A stretch of 11,332 bases of DNA from an uncultured Lachnospiraceae bacterium (GTDB taxonomy: Bacteria; Bacillota; Clostridia; Lachnospirales; Lachnospiraceae), in assembly GCA_910588755.1 (NCBI GenBank), contig CAJUQZ010000035.1:15428-26759 (forward strand), read 5' to 3'. Position numbers and translations under genes: made by a program. Positions 1 through 7,376 of the stretch are shown here, piece by piece; position 1 is the stretch's first letter; each line of letters begins with the position of its first letter. Under the pieces are notes generated by a model. That model ran no database searches, was not told where the DNA came from, and worked only from the letters and a program-made list of their open reading frames with translations.

Positions 1-572
1 ACATGGGACTTAACAATATGGACCGTGTGATACTCTACGACATGCAGCAGATGCAGCAGCCCTTTGTGGCCAGCGGCGGGAAGCGCGCCCTGCCAGGGCT
101 GACAGACTGGCTAACACAGCGCACATTTGACGGGAAAGTAGATGTGGGTGGGGCTGTTAGACAGCTTCCGATGAAAGGGCCAGGCGTGACATTAATCATC
201 AGCGATTTTCTGCAGGACTCCTTTGTGGATTTTGAACAGGAACAGGAGGCAGCAGGAAAAATCCTGCGCTTTTTAGAATACAGGAGACAGAAGACAGCGT
301 TTTTGCATGTGCTTTCGGGGGAGGAGCTCTCGCCAGAGCACGCTGAGGCGCTTGTTGGCACGCGCAACCTGATTGATTTGGAGGAGGGGAGCAGCCTGCG
401 TTTGACATTGGATGCTGCAAGCATTCAGGTGTATGGGCAGGCGCTGCAGGCATTTCTTGCAAAGCTTGGGCAGGCGTGTGCTCTGAGGGGAGCTTTCTAT
501 GCAGTGTGCAGCACGGAAACGGATATTTATCAACTGATTTTTCAGGAGTTGAGGAAGCTATATGATTTTTGA
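1..572 (+). CDS. DUF58 family protein, C-terminal part (5' end outside window)
   Basis: This is the C-terminal ~190 residues of a DUF58 protein. DUF58 proteins act with MoxR-type AAA+ ATPases and VWA-domain membrane proteins; their biochemical role is poorly defined, and chaperone-like or envelope-assembly roles have been proposed. Visible family features are the VWA-like strand ending in ISDFL (about residues 65-69 counted from the ATG at 3), the following helix and R-rich turn, the strand HVLSGEEL, and the segment NLIDLEEG that precedes the last helices. Family members are usually about 290-440 residues and the frame is open to the left edge, so the ATG at 3 is probably an internal Met and the true start lies upstream. 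The stop overlaps the start of the large VWA gene by 11 bp, which implies translational coupling in one operon. The family call is from recognition, not a search. Confidence 0.85.
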   Translation, partial: MGLNNMDRVILYDMQQMQQPFVASGGKRALPGLTDWLTQRTFDGKVDVGGAVRQLPMKGPGVTLIISDFLQDSFVDFEQEQEAAGKILRFLEYRRQKTAFLHVLSGEELSPEHAEALVGTRNLIDLEEGSSLRLTLDAASIQVYGQALQAFLAKLGQACALRGAFYAVCSTETDIYQLIFQELRKLYDF

Positions 573-3500
573 GAGTTTGTGGCCGCTCTTTTTTCTGGCG
601 GCTGTTCCAGTGATAATCCTTTTATATCTGTTGAAGCCAAAAGGGACAGACTATCTGGTTTCTTCTACTCTTTTGTGGAAAAAGCTGTTGAAAAACGAGC
701 AGTCCCGGACGTTTTTTGAGAAGTTTGTGCACAATATTCTCATGTATCTCCAGATTTTGATTATCGTTTTGCTTGTGGTTGCGCTGATGTCACCGTTTGT
801 CCAGCTTGGCGGACATGGCGGAGGGCGAAAGATACTGTTGATCGATACCAGCGCAAGTATGCAGCATGTGGGTGCTTCGGGCAGGAGCCGTCTTGCGGAG
901 GCGATAGAACAGGCGTGCGACTATGTGCGGACCGCGCAGGATACTCGCTTTTCTATTGTGACAGCGGATGGAACGGGCGCGAAGCTTTTGGCAGTGGATA
1001 TCACGGATGCGGACAGCCTAGTGCGCACGCTTCAGGGAATCGGATGCAGCGACAGCGGGGGAAATCTCACACAGGCGCAGGCGACACTCGATACGCTGGC
1101 GGGCGCTGTGGCTGTTCTAGGTGCTTCTGATGGGATAAACGGGACAAATGGGGAGAATGCCGCGGATTTGCTGGTCTACACAGATGGCGCAGGGGCATCG
1201 GCTTTTCCTGAACTGCATGGCAGTGCAGAGAAAGAGTTGTATGTGGTCGGTGAGGTGTGTGCCAATGTGGCGAACGAATATACGGCATATACGCGCCGCG
1301 AGGATGGCCTGTATGATGTGATGGTGAGCATTACAAATTACAGTGATGAGGAGGTCTCTTTTGATGTCAGCCTGTATGAAGATGCACAGTATGACCAGAA
1401 AATGATTGCGCTTTCTTCGATGAGCCTTGCGCCTTTAGAGAGCAGAATCTGCTTTTTTGAGGCGGTGGACTGGCGGGGGCGAGCGGTTACTTCTCGGATT
1501 GACAAGATTGTATTTTCTTCAGGGTCCAGTGACAGCCTTGCGCGCGACAACGACTCGGCGGCGGTGAAAAGCCGAGAAAACCTGATGCAGGGACTGCTTG
1601 TCGGGGACGGGAACACATTCATCGAAAAAGCGTATCTTGCCGTCACGGGGGAGAGCATTACCAGGGCAGAGACCGATGCGGCCGTGGCAGTAAATGGCGC
1701 GGACGATATCCTGACACCAAGAACGCCGTTAAAGGAGGCGGGCTACAATATCGTGATCTACGATGCAGGCCAGACGCCGCATGCCGATGGAACAAACCGG
1801 CTGGTTTTTGGCGACGCTGGGGGCACTTTGGTGGAGACACTGGAAAATGTGGTGCTGGATATGACAGACTGCGACTTGACGGCCGGGCTGTCCGGGTTTA
1901 CGATCGGCGTGAATACGGCATACTGTTTTGCGCTTCCAGAAGGGGCCAGGAGCTTTTTGGAGTATGACGGAAAATGTGTGGGCTATTACAGGGAGCTTGA
2001 CGACAGGAAGGAGATTGTCGTCGGGTTTGATATACGGGAGTCGGATTTCCCACTGCGTGCAGAGTTTCCGGTCTTTCTGGCAAATGCTATGATTTATCTC
2101 TCGGACACTTCATGGCTTGTTGCGAACACGTTTTATGCGGGTGAGGAGATTGTCTTGCAGCCGTGGGCGGAGATGGACAGAAGCCAGTTTGAGAGCCACC
2201 CGGGCAGGGCCGGGGTGTACACGGTCGGAAATGATGTGTACGAGGAAGCATATGTGGTGCGCTTCCAGACGGCCACAGAGTCAGACGGCAGGATAGAGGC
2301 CGGTTTGCAGGAGCTGCCTCGAAACAGCGCTGGCACCGTGCGCCAGCAGAAGGTGAAGCAGACGATCAGGCATCTTTTTATCGTATTGGTGCTGGTGCTT
2401 CTGGTGGTCGAGTGGATTGTGTATGCGCGCCAGATGCGTTATCGCGGGAAATTCTATCTGGCTGTGCGTTGTGTGGTGTTTGTGTGTGTGTTGCTGGCGT
2501 TTTTTGGCATACGGATTTACAAGGGTAGCGGCAGGACTGCGAAGGCGTATCTGCAGGAGATGATCGCGAAGATGCCTGCTGGAAATGCCTACGGGATCGT
2601 CACTTTTGGGAAGGATGCGCTCGTGGAGCAGTTTTTGACATCAGAGCATCACTACAGCGGGCTGCTGACGCTTCCTGAAAAGGCGGCGACAAATTTTGAG
2701 GAGGCAGTTTCTAGGGCACTCACACTGATTCCGGGGGAGTATGGCAAGCGGCTTGTAGTGCTCACGGATGGCAGGGAGACCAGAGGTGATATTCGAAATA
2801 TGGCGCAGGCGTTGGTGGCTGGTCAGGCAGAGCTTTTGACAGTGCTGTATGAGGACGAGGAAACGCCAGATGCCTACATTGACAATGTCACGCTTCCGGC
2901 CTATCTGCATCCTGGTGACAGATACAACATTACCGTGCAGGTGGAGAGCAATTACGACACAGAAGCAGTGATTGCGCTATACAGCGGGAGCAGCCAGACA
3001 GCGGCAAACAATGTGCATCTGAGTAAGGGCAGCAACCGATTTGTGTTTGGCGTGCAGGTTCGCACTGATACGGACAGCGGTGCGACCGAAAATCTGCGCG
3101 TGCAGGTACAGGCGCTGGGGGATACCTGTCAGGAGAATGACTTTTTCAGTGCCTATGCTGTGGTGGAGACGCCGCCGGGGGTTCTGGTCATCTCAGGGCG
3201 CGGTGTCGATACGCAAGGCTTTGCGTCTGTGCTGGGTGCAGCGGGTTGTAATTACAGTGTCGTCTCTGCGCGGAATGCGCCGGACGATATTAATAAAATG
3301 CTAGAGTACAAGTCCGTTATACTGGTGGATACGTACATCGACGATTTGCCAGAGGGATTTCTGGACAATCTGGAGACATATGTGAAGGATTACGGCTGCG
3401 GCTTTGTCTGCTGTGGCGGTGAGGACAGCTTTGCGCTTGGCGGTTATAAGGATACAGTGCTCGAGACTGTGTTGCCTGTGGATATGCAGCTTAGAGGTGT

Positions 3501-5166
3501 AAATGAGATGCCCACGATGGCGATGGTCATGGTGATCGATCGTTCCGGCAGTATGACAGGCAGTACAGGAAAATACGGCATCAGCAACCTTGACATTGCT
3601 GTCAGGGCGGCGGAGGTTGCTGTGGATAATCTCAATCATACAGACTATGTGGGCGTTCTGACCTTTGACGACCAATATGAGTGGCAGGTGGCGCTGCAAG
3701 AGGCGGATGACAAGGCGGCGATTAAGGACAGCATAAAGCAGATTGCTGACGGCGGTGGCACGACGATCAAGCCAGCGCTGCAGGAGGCGGTCAAGGAACT
3801 TTCCGGGTGTGAGGCTTCTGTCAGGCATATTGTGCTGCTGACGGATGGTATGGGGGAGACGGACAACTTTTCAGACGTGATCAAAAGCTGCGCCAGCAGT
3901 GGGATCACATTGTCAACCGTGGCGGTGGGTGACAGTTCGGACACAAAGCTGTTGAAACGCCTAGCGGATAACTGTGGCGGCAGATATTACTATTCGGACA
4001 AGTCCAGCGACATACCCAGAATTTTTGCGCAAGAGGTATTTCTTTGGGGAGACAGCTATATTCAAAACGGTGTGTTTTCCCTGGCCGTACAGCAACACCA
4101 TGAACTGACAAAAAATCTGTTTTCAGATAGCTGGCCAGTGCTCTATGGATATATTAGCGCGACGCCAAAGACTGCTTCGAGTTCAGTGATTGTATCCGGT
4201 GAAAAAGGAGATCCGGTCCTGACGGTGTGGCAGTATGGATTGGGACGGACAGTGGCGTGGACAAGTGATGTCACCGGCGAGTGGACAGGGGCTTTTGCCG
4301 GACAGGAGGACTACGTGCAGCTGTGGAAGCGCGTGGTAGATTATTCTGCCGGAAATGCCAATATGGGTGAGGACAGTGTCGATGTGGTGACAGCCGGTGA
4401 GCAGACACAGATCAGCTATCAGACCAGTGACTATGACAGCGCGACCCAGATCCTAGTGACAGTGATGGATCCTGGTGGGGATGTGACGGAGGAGAAGCTC
4501 CATGCGACAGCGCCGGGAAAATACACGGCGGAGATTGCCACACCGCAGACAGGTTTGTATCACTTTAATATACGCCGCACCGAGAATGGCGAGATCCAGA
4601 ACTATATGACCACTGCAGCAGCAGTTCAGTTTTCGGACGAATATAAATTCGATGTGAGTACGGACGCCTATTTGAAATTCGTACAACAGTACGGTAGGAT
4701 TATCACAGAGCAGGACACAGTCTGGACGCGTCAGGCCGCCGCGGCAAGGGAGCGCTATCCTTTGACAAACTGGCTTCTGGCGCTTGCAGTCTTCTTGTTT
4801 CTTGCAGAGGTGGCGATGCGCAGGTTCCAGTATGTGCCAGGGTGGATTGCATCCCCGACAGGCAGGGCGAAGCGGAAAAAGGAACTGTCTGCTTCCGACG
4901 GCAGTGCAGTAAACGGACAGCAGGCGAGCGGTGCAGCAGGTGGGCAGCAACCGGACAGCGCAGTAGATGGACAGCAGGCGAACGGTGCAGCACAGGAGCC
5001 GCAGCAAGCGACACGAACATCAGAAATGCAGGCGGAGCAGACTACAGTGGGAACGAAAAGACAAAAGCGGTCAGGAAATCAGACAAAACAAAAAAAATCA
5101 AGGCAGCCGGAGCAGACGCTTGATACATCATCGCTGCTTCGGAAAAAGGATGACCGCAATGTCTGA
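562..5166 (+). CDS. Giant BatA-like / VWA / amidotransferase-fold membrane protein (1534 aa)
   Basis: The product looks like two proteins fused. The first half (residues 1-622) is BatA-like: two N-terminal membrane helices (about 6-24 and 59-82), a VWA domain with an intact MIDAS (D95-S97-S99, T170, D208), a beta-sandwich region (about 233-320), and a membrane helix at 605-622. The second half starts with a helix at 633-652. It then has a VWA-like domain missing its first strand (about 655-765), a beta region, and a class-I glutamine-amidotransferase-like fold (about 873-974) with no obvious catalytic triad. A complete VWA domain follows (D993-S995-S997, T1067/T1068, D1095), then a beta-rich segment, a final helix at 1404-1419, and a polar Gln/Lys-rich tail. 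VWA domains bind partners through a Mg-dependent site, so a surface or periplasm-side adhesion/assembly role with the DUF58 partner is plausible but unproven. The start at 562 has GAGG upstream and overlaps the DUF58 stop. The two halves are more often separate genes as far as I recall; fused homologues may also exist. Confidence 0.85.
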   Translation: MIFESLWPLFFLAAVPVIILLYLLKPKGTDYLVSSTLLWKKLLKNEQSRTFFEKFVHNILMYLQILIIVLLVVALMSPFVQLGGHGGGRKILLIDTSASMQHVGASGRSRLAEAIEQACDYVRTAQDTRFSIVTADGTGAKLLAVDITDADSLVRTLQGIGCSDSGGNLTQAQATLDTLAGAVAVLGASDGINGTNGENAADLLVYTDGAGASAFPELHGSAEKELYVVGEVCANVANEYTAYTRREDGLYDVMVSITNYSDEEVSFDVSLYEDAQYDQKMIALSSMSLAPLESRICFFEAVDWRGRAVTSRIDKIVFSSGSSDSLARDNDSAAVKSRENLMQGLLVGDGNTFIEKAYLAVTGESITRAETDAAVAVNGADDILTPRTPLKEAGYNIVIYDAGQTPHADGTNRLVFGDAGGTLVETLENVVLDMTDCDLTAGLSGFTIGVNTAYCFALPEGARSFLEYDGKCVGYYRELDDRKEIVVGFDIRESDFPLRAEFPVFLANAMIYLSDTSWLVANTFYAGEEIVLQPWAEMDRSQFESHPGRAGVYTVGNDVYEEAYVVRFQTATESDGRIEAGLQELPRNSAGTVRQQKVKQTIRHLFIVLVLVLLVVEWIVYARQMRYRGKFYLAVRCVVFVCVLLAFFGIRIYKGSGRTAKAYLQEMIAKMPAGNAYGIVTFGKDALVEQFLTSEHHYSGLLTLPEKAATNFEEAVSRALTLIPGEYGKRLVVLTDGRETRGDIRNMAQALVAGQAELLTVLYEDEETPDAYIDNVTLPAYLHPGDRYNITVQVESNYDTEAVIALYSGSSQTAANNVHLSKGSNRFVFGVQVRTDTDSGATENLRVQVQALGDTCQENDFFSAYAVVETPPGVLVISGRGVDTQGFASVLGAAGCNYSVVSARNAPDDINKMLEYKSVILVDTYIDDLPEGFLDNLETYVKDYGCGFVCCGGEDSFALGGYKDTVLETVLPVDMQLRGVNEMPTMAMVMVIDRSGSMTGSTGKYGISNLDIAVRAAEVAVDNLNHTDYVGVLTFDDQYEWQVALQEADDKAAIKDSIKQIADGGGTTIKPALQEAVKELSGCEASVRHIVLLTDGMGETDNFSDVIKSCASSGITLSTVAVGDSSDTKLLKRLADNCGGRYYYSDKSSDIPRIFAQEVFLWGDSYIQNGVFSLAVQQHHELTKNLFSDSWPVLYGYISATPKTASSSVIVSGEKGDPVLTVWQYGLGRTVAWTSDVTGEWTGAFAGQEDYVQLWKRVVDYSAGNANMGEDSVDVVTAGEQTQISYQTSDYDSATQILVTVMDPGGDVTEEKLHATAPGKYTAEIATPQTGLYHFNIRRTENGEIQNYMTTAAAVQFSDEYKFDVSTDAYLKFVQQYGRIITEQDTVWTRQAAAARERYPLTNWLLALAVFLFLAEVAMRRFQYVPGWIASPTGRAKRKKELSASDGSAVNGQQASGAAGGQQPDSAVDGQQANGAAQEPQQATRTSEMQAEQTTVGTKRQKRSGNQTKQKKSRQPEQTLDTSSLLRKKDDRNV
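4903..5007 (+). repeat. Imperfect 18-codon tandem duplication in the cytoplasmic tail of the VWA protein
   Basis: Residues 1448-1465 and 1466-1482 are two imperfect copies of a unit that begins SAV(N/D)GQQA(S/N)GAA and ends in a Gln pair. The DNA copies start at 4903 and 4957, a 54-bp period. The tail around them is polar, rich in Gln, Ala, Gly and then Lys/Arg, and lies after the last membrane helix. It therefore looks like a disordered cytoplasmic extension that may vary in length between strains. Confidence 0.7.
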
Positions 5167-5184
5167 AAAAATATGAAAAAGCGC

Positions 5185-5215
5185 TTGATTCTTTCCAGAC
5201 ACAGACCGATATAAC
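5185..5215 (+). promoter_or_regulatory. Candidate promoter ahead of the three-gene hypothetical operon
   Basis: ACCGATAT at 5205-5212 matches 7 of 8 bases of the Gram-positive sigma-D -10 consensus GCCGATAT. The -35 side at a 15-base spacing (TGAT, 5186-5189) is only a weak match to TAAA. An alternative sigma-A reading is TTGATT (5185-5190) with TATAAC (5210-5215), but its 19-base spacer is long. The 126-bp gap from 5167 to 5292 otherwise holds a short perfect palindrome (GTGTATACAC, 5262-5271) and the ribosome site. No clear terminator for the upstream gene was seen. Confidence 0.4.
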
Positions 5216-5261
5216 ATATAGAGAATCATACTGTCGTGTGATTATGGAAACTTGTTTTGTG

Positions 5262-5271
5262 GTGTATACAC
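5262..5271. promoter_or_regulatory. 10-bp perfect palindrome, possible operator
   Basis: GTGTATACAC lies between the candidate promoter and the GGGGGT ribosome site of the 191-residue protein gene. A palindrome of this length can occur by chance, so an operator role is only a suggestion. Confidence 0.2.
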
Positions 5272-5292
5272 AGAAAGTGATAGGGGGTAGGT

Positions 5293-5868
5293 ATGAATAT
5301 TTCAATGGCGAACAGTCCGCTTTCGGTCCTCACACAGCACTATGGCCCAGGGCTTAAGAGCACGGAGGAAAAGATCGAGCGATTCCAGAAGACACAGTCG
5401 CAGATCAGTTTTTTTGAGGGAAAAAAGGCGGAACTCAAAGATAAGCACTGCGCGACGCTAGAGGAGATCGCACAGAAGCTTGAGCTGTTTAACAATTATA
5501 ATGACCAGATCGATACGGTGAAGAAGCAGTTCAATAACGAGCAGATGATGCATTGTATGGACGAGGCGCAGGAGCTCGGGGAGAAGATTGCCGAGGCAGC
5601 AGAGAAGCTTGAGCCCAAGACAGCTGAGGAGCGGCGCGAGGATCTTGCAAAGGAGGCACTTGGCGTTGAGGATGAGGGCGGTATTCTCGAAGAGCTGCTT
5701 GAGGATATGCCAGAGGACGCGCTGCAGGAGACACTCGAGGAGATTCTTGCGGACGATCAGACAGCTGGGAAAGCATCTTCAGAGGAGCTTCCAGAGATCA
5801 TAGAGCGGGAGAAGCTGACACAGATGTATCTCGAACAACAGTACACACCCATTGATCTCAAGGCATAG
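5293..5868 (+). CDS. Coiled-coil acidic hypothetical protein (191 aa)
   Basis: I do not recognise this family. The protein has no membrane segment or signal peptide. After a short N-terminus (MNISMANSPL) it is predicted to be nearly all helical: residues about 22-105 have a coiled-coil-like Glu/Lys/Leu/Gln spacing. Residues about 107-155 are strongly acidic with repeated Leu-Glu pairs (EELLEDM, ALQETLEEIL), followed by a short basic/acidic C-terminal helix. Two cysteines (C53, C88) are present. The start at 5293 follows a GGGGGT ribosome site. The next gene begins 14 bp after its stop and uses bases of that stop in its ribosome site, so the two are almost certainly co-transcribed. A scaffold, chaperone or adaptor role would fit the composition but is not shown. 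Confidence 0.75.
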   Translation: MNISMANSPLSVLTQHYGPGLKSTEEKIERFQKTQSQISFFEGKKAELKDKHCATLEEIAQKLELFNNYNDQIDTVKKQFNNEQMMHCMDEAQELGEKIAEAAEKLEPKTAEERREDLAKEALGVEDEGGILEELLEDMPEDALQETLEEILADDQTAGKASSEELPEIIEREKLTQMYLEQQYTPIDLKA

Positions 5869-5874
5869 GACGAG
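5867..5874 (+). promoter_or_regulatory. Ribosome site overlapping the upstream stop codon
   Basis: AGGACGAG shares bases with the TAG stop at 5866-5868 and lies 8 bases before the ATG at 5883. This supports that start and suggests coupled translation of the 191- and 153-residue proteins. Confidence 0.55.
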
Positions 5875-5882
5875 TTGATTGC

Positions 5883-6344
5883 ATGCTGAGAGAGGGCAAT
5901 AAGGATTCGGAGGTCAGATACAAAAATCCGGTTGAATATGAGCGATATGTCAGAAAACATTTTGCGTGTATGCGCGCAGACGGATATCAGGTAAGGATCA
6001 GCGAGCGGCTGTATTACAGGGCTACAAAGGATAAGAAAATTGAACAGTGGCTTGAGACGAACCTGACCATGCTGCCATACTGTATGAAGCGCCTAACAGA
6101 TATGACCGCTATTACAGGAGGGCACATCATAAGCTGTATCTGTCATATGAATAACTATAATAATATCAGTACTGAGATCTGTGCGGCAGATCGTTTTGGC
6201 GAGGGGGGACAGCCAGGCAGCAGGCGCCCAAATCGATGCGTCATCAGGACAACTTCTGTCGGGGAGATTGAGGAGCAGGTGCGGTATAACAGTATATTTT
6301 GGACGCCGGAAGCGGAGAGTGCAGGCTTTAAGGCAAAGGCGTAA
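5883..6344 (+). CDS. Cysteine-rich hypothetical protein (153 aa)
   Basis: I do not recognise this family. It is soluble, with no signal peptide or membrane helix. It has six cysteines in 153 residues (C29, C67, C85, C87, C100, C119), including a C-x-C at 85-87 next to H81 and H88; metal or redox binding is possible but speculative. The N-terminal third is basic and helical (YERYVRKHFACM, RISERLYYR). The middle holds GHIISCICHMNNYNN, and near the C-terminus there are a Gly/Arg-rich loop (FGEGGQPGSRRPNRC) and the segment EEQVRYNSIFWTPE. The start at 5883 is set by the AGGACGAG ribosome site. It lies 14 bp after the coiled-coil gene and 69 bp before the DUF6033-like gene, all on the same strand. 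Codon use looks like that of its neighbours. Confidence 0.65.
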   Translation: MLREGNKDSEVRYKNPVEYERYVRKHFACMRADGYQVRISERLYYRATKDKKIEQWLETNLTMLPYCMKRLTDMTAITGGHIISCICHMNNYNNISTEICAADRFGEGGQPGSRRPNRCVIRTTSVGEIEEQVRYNSIFWTPEAESAGFKAKA

Positions 6345-6413
6345 AAATATAGAGAAAAAACGGTACAGGCTGAAACGGAGTTTGGCCAAATGAATATCAG
6401 GGAGGGATGAACC

Positions 6414-7250
6414 ATGAGTACCATATCTGCGGGAACACCCGCTGTTGCAGAGAGCGTTTCTGCTTACTACAACACATCAAAGACAAACAAAAAGACAGAT
6501 GAAAAGGTGCAGGACATTGCAGTCACAAAGACGGACAGCACCACGGAAACCGTCAAAAAGACAAAGGTCAGTGGCAGGACGGTTGGCAGTCCGGAGCTGA
6601 CGGAGAAGGCTGCAAAGTATTACGAGGAATTGAAAAAGAAGTACGGGAATCTGGATTTTATCCTTGTGAGCAAGGACCAGAAGGAGTATGCGAAGGCAAA
6701 TGCCTCTAAGTATTCCAATCCGAACAAGATGGTCGTGCTGATCGATGAGGAAAAAATCGAGCGCATGGCGGAGGATGAGAAATTCCGCAAGCAATACGAG
6801 GGGATCATTTCACAGGGGGCAAACGGACTGACACAGCTTAAGAGCCGGCTTGCCAACATGGGCCTTAATGTGAAGAGCTGCGGCATGAATGTGTATGATA
6901 ACGGCGCGACTTCGTTCTTTGCGACGATGGACCAGTCCTTCAAGGCGCAGAACAAGACTGCACAGGAGCGCCTTGCCAAGAAAAAGGCCGCGAAGAAGGC
7001 GGAGGAGAAGAAGGCTGCAAAGAAAGCCCAGGAGATGAAACAACAGGAGAAGCTAGAGGCTGGACGGGCAGAGAAAAAGGAAATTCGGGAGGAATTTTTC
7101 GAGCACGAGGAGGACGGCGAGGTGACGTTTGTGGCTGATTCCATCGAGGATCTGATCAGTCAGATCGAGAATGCAGACTATCTCATACGAAAGGATATCC
7201 GGTCGAGTTTTGAGCGGCAGGTCGGACAGCGGTTTGACTCCACAATCTAA
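6414..7250 (+). CDS. DUF6033-like protein (278 aa)
   Basis: The central segment resembles DUF6033, an uncharacterised family that I associate with Clostridia. The match is from memory, so the family name is tentative. Residues 1-60 are Ser/Thr/Lys-rich and probably disordered. Residues about 67-175 form the conserved part, with YYEELKKKYGNLDFILVS, then KMVVLIDEEKIERMAEDE and a C-terminal GATSFFATMDQSF. Residues about 178-225 are a Lys/Ala/Glu helix of coiled-coil type, and the last 50 residues are an acidic then helical tail. There is no signal peptide or membrane helix. The ATG at 6414 follows a strong GGGAGGGATG ribosome site. It is probably the last gene of the operon that begins at 5293, since a stem-loop with T-run lies 46 bp after its stop. 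Function unknown. Confidence 0.75.
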   Translation: MSTISAGTPAVAESVSAYYNTSKTNKKTDEKVQDIAVTKTDSTTETVKKTKVSGRTVGSPELTEKAAKYYEELKKKYGNLDFILVSKDQKEYAKANASKYSNPNKMVVLIDEEKIERMAEDEKFRKQYEGIISQGANGLTQLKSRLANMGLNVKSCGMNVYDNGATSFFATMDQSFKAQNKTAQERLAKKKAAKKAEEKKAAKKAQEMKQQEKLEAGRAEKKEIREEFFEHEEDGEVTFVADSIEDLISQIENADYLIRKDIRSSFERQVGQRFDSTI

Positions 7251-7270
7251 GTCCCGTGACAGAGGAAAAC

Positions 7271-7299
7271 GTGACAGGAGTATAAAATTATGATATAAT
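7271..7299 (+). promoter_or_regulatory. Sigma-A promoter with extended -10 for the flotillin gene
   Basis: GTGACA (7271-7276, 5 of 6 bases of TTGACA), a 17-base spacer, and TATAAT (7294-7299, perfect) preceded by TG at 7291-7292 give an extended -10. Transcription would start near 7306. A direct repeat CGTGACAG at 7255-7262 and 7270-7277 overlaps the -35 and may be chance or a regulator site. Confidence 0.8.
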
Positions 7300-7345
7300 G
7301 TATGTAACCATTTGGGGTATCAGGTCCTGAAAGGTTACATACATT
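7297..7345 (+). terminator. 13-bp stem-loop with T-run ending the hypothetical operon
   Basis: AATGTATGTAACC (7297-7309) is perfectly complementary to GGTTACATACATT (7333-7345). The loop is 23 bases and itself contains the near-palindrome TCAGGTCCTGA (7321 region). A T-rich tract (about 7344-7358) follows. It fits a rho-independent terminator for transcripts coming from 6414-7250, although the stem is AT-rich. The left arm overlaps the -10 and start point of the flotillin promoter, so it could instead be an operator. Confidence 0.55.
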
Positions 7346-7360
7346 TTTTATTATATTTGC

Positions 7361-7370
7361 AAAGGAGGAG
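7361..7370 (+). promoter_or_regulatory. Perfect Shine-Dalgarno of the flotillin gene
   Basis: AAAGGAGGAG ends 6 bases before the ATG at 7377. It fixes the start of the interrupted flotillin frame upstream of the in-frame stop. Confidence 0.85.
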
Positions 7371-7376
7371 AACAAG

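Noticed and set aside
3301..3828. 175-codon open frame on the - strand
   Set aside because: It lies wholly inside the third VWA region of the large + strand gene, whose protein sequence is clearly conserved in type. The - strand product has no recognisable domain and no ribosome site.
6620..7144. 174-codon open frame on the - strand opposite the DUF6033-like gene
   Set aside because: Its Phe/Ser/Ala runs mirror the Lys/Glu/Ala codons of the + strand gene. No promoter or ribosome site was seen.
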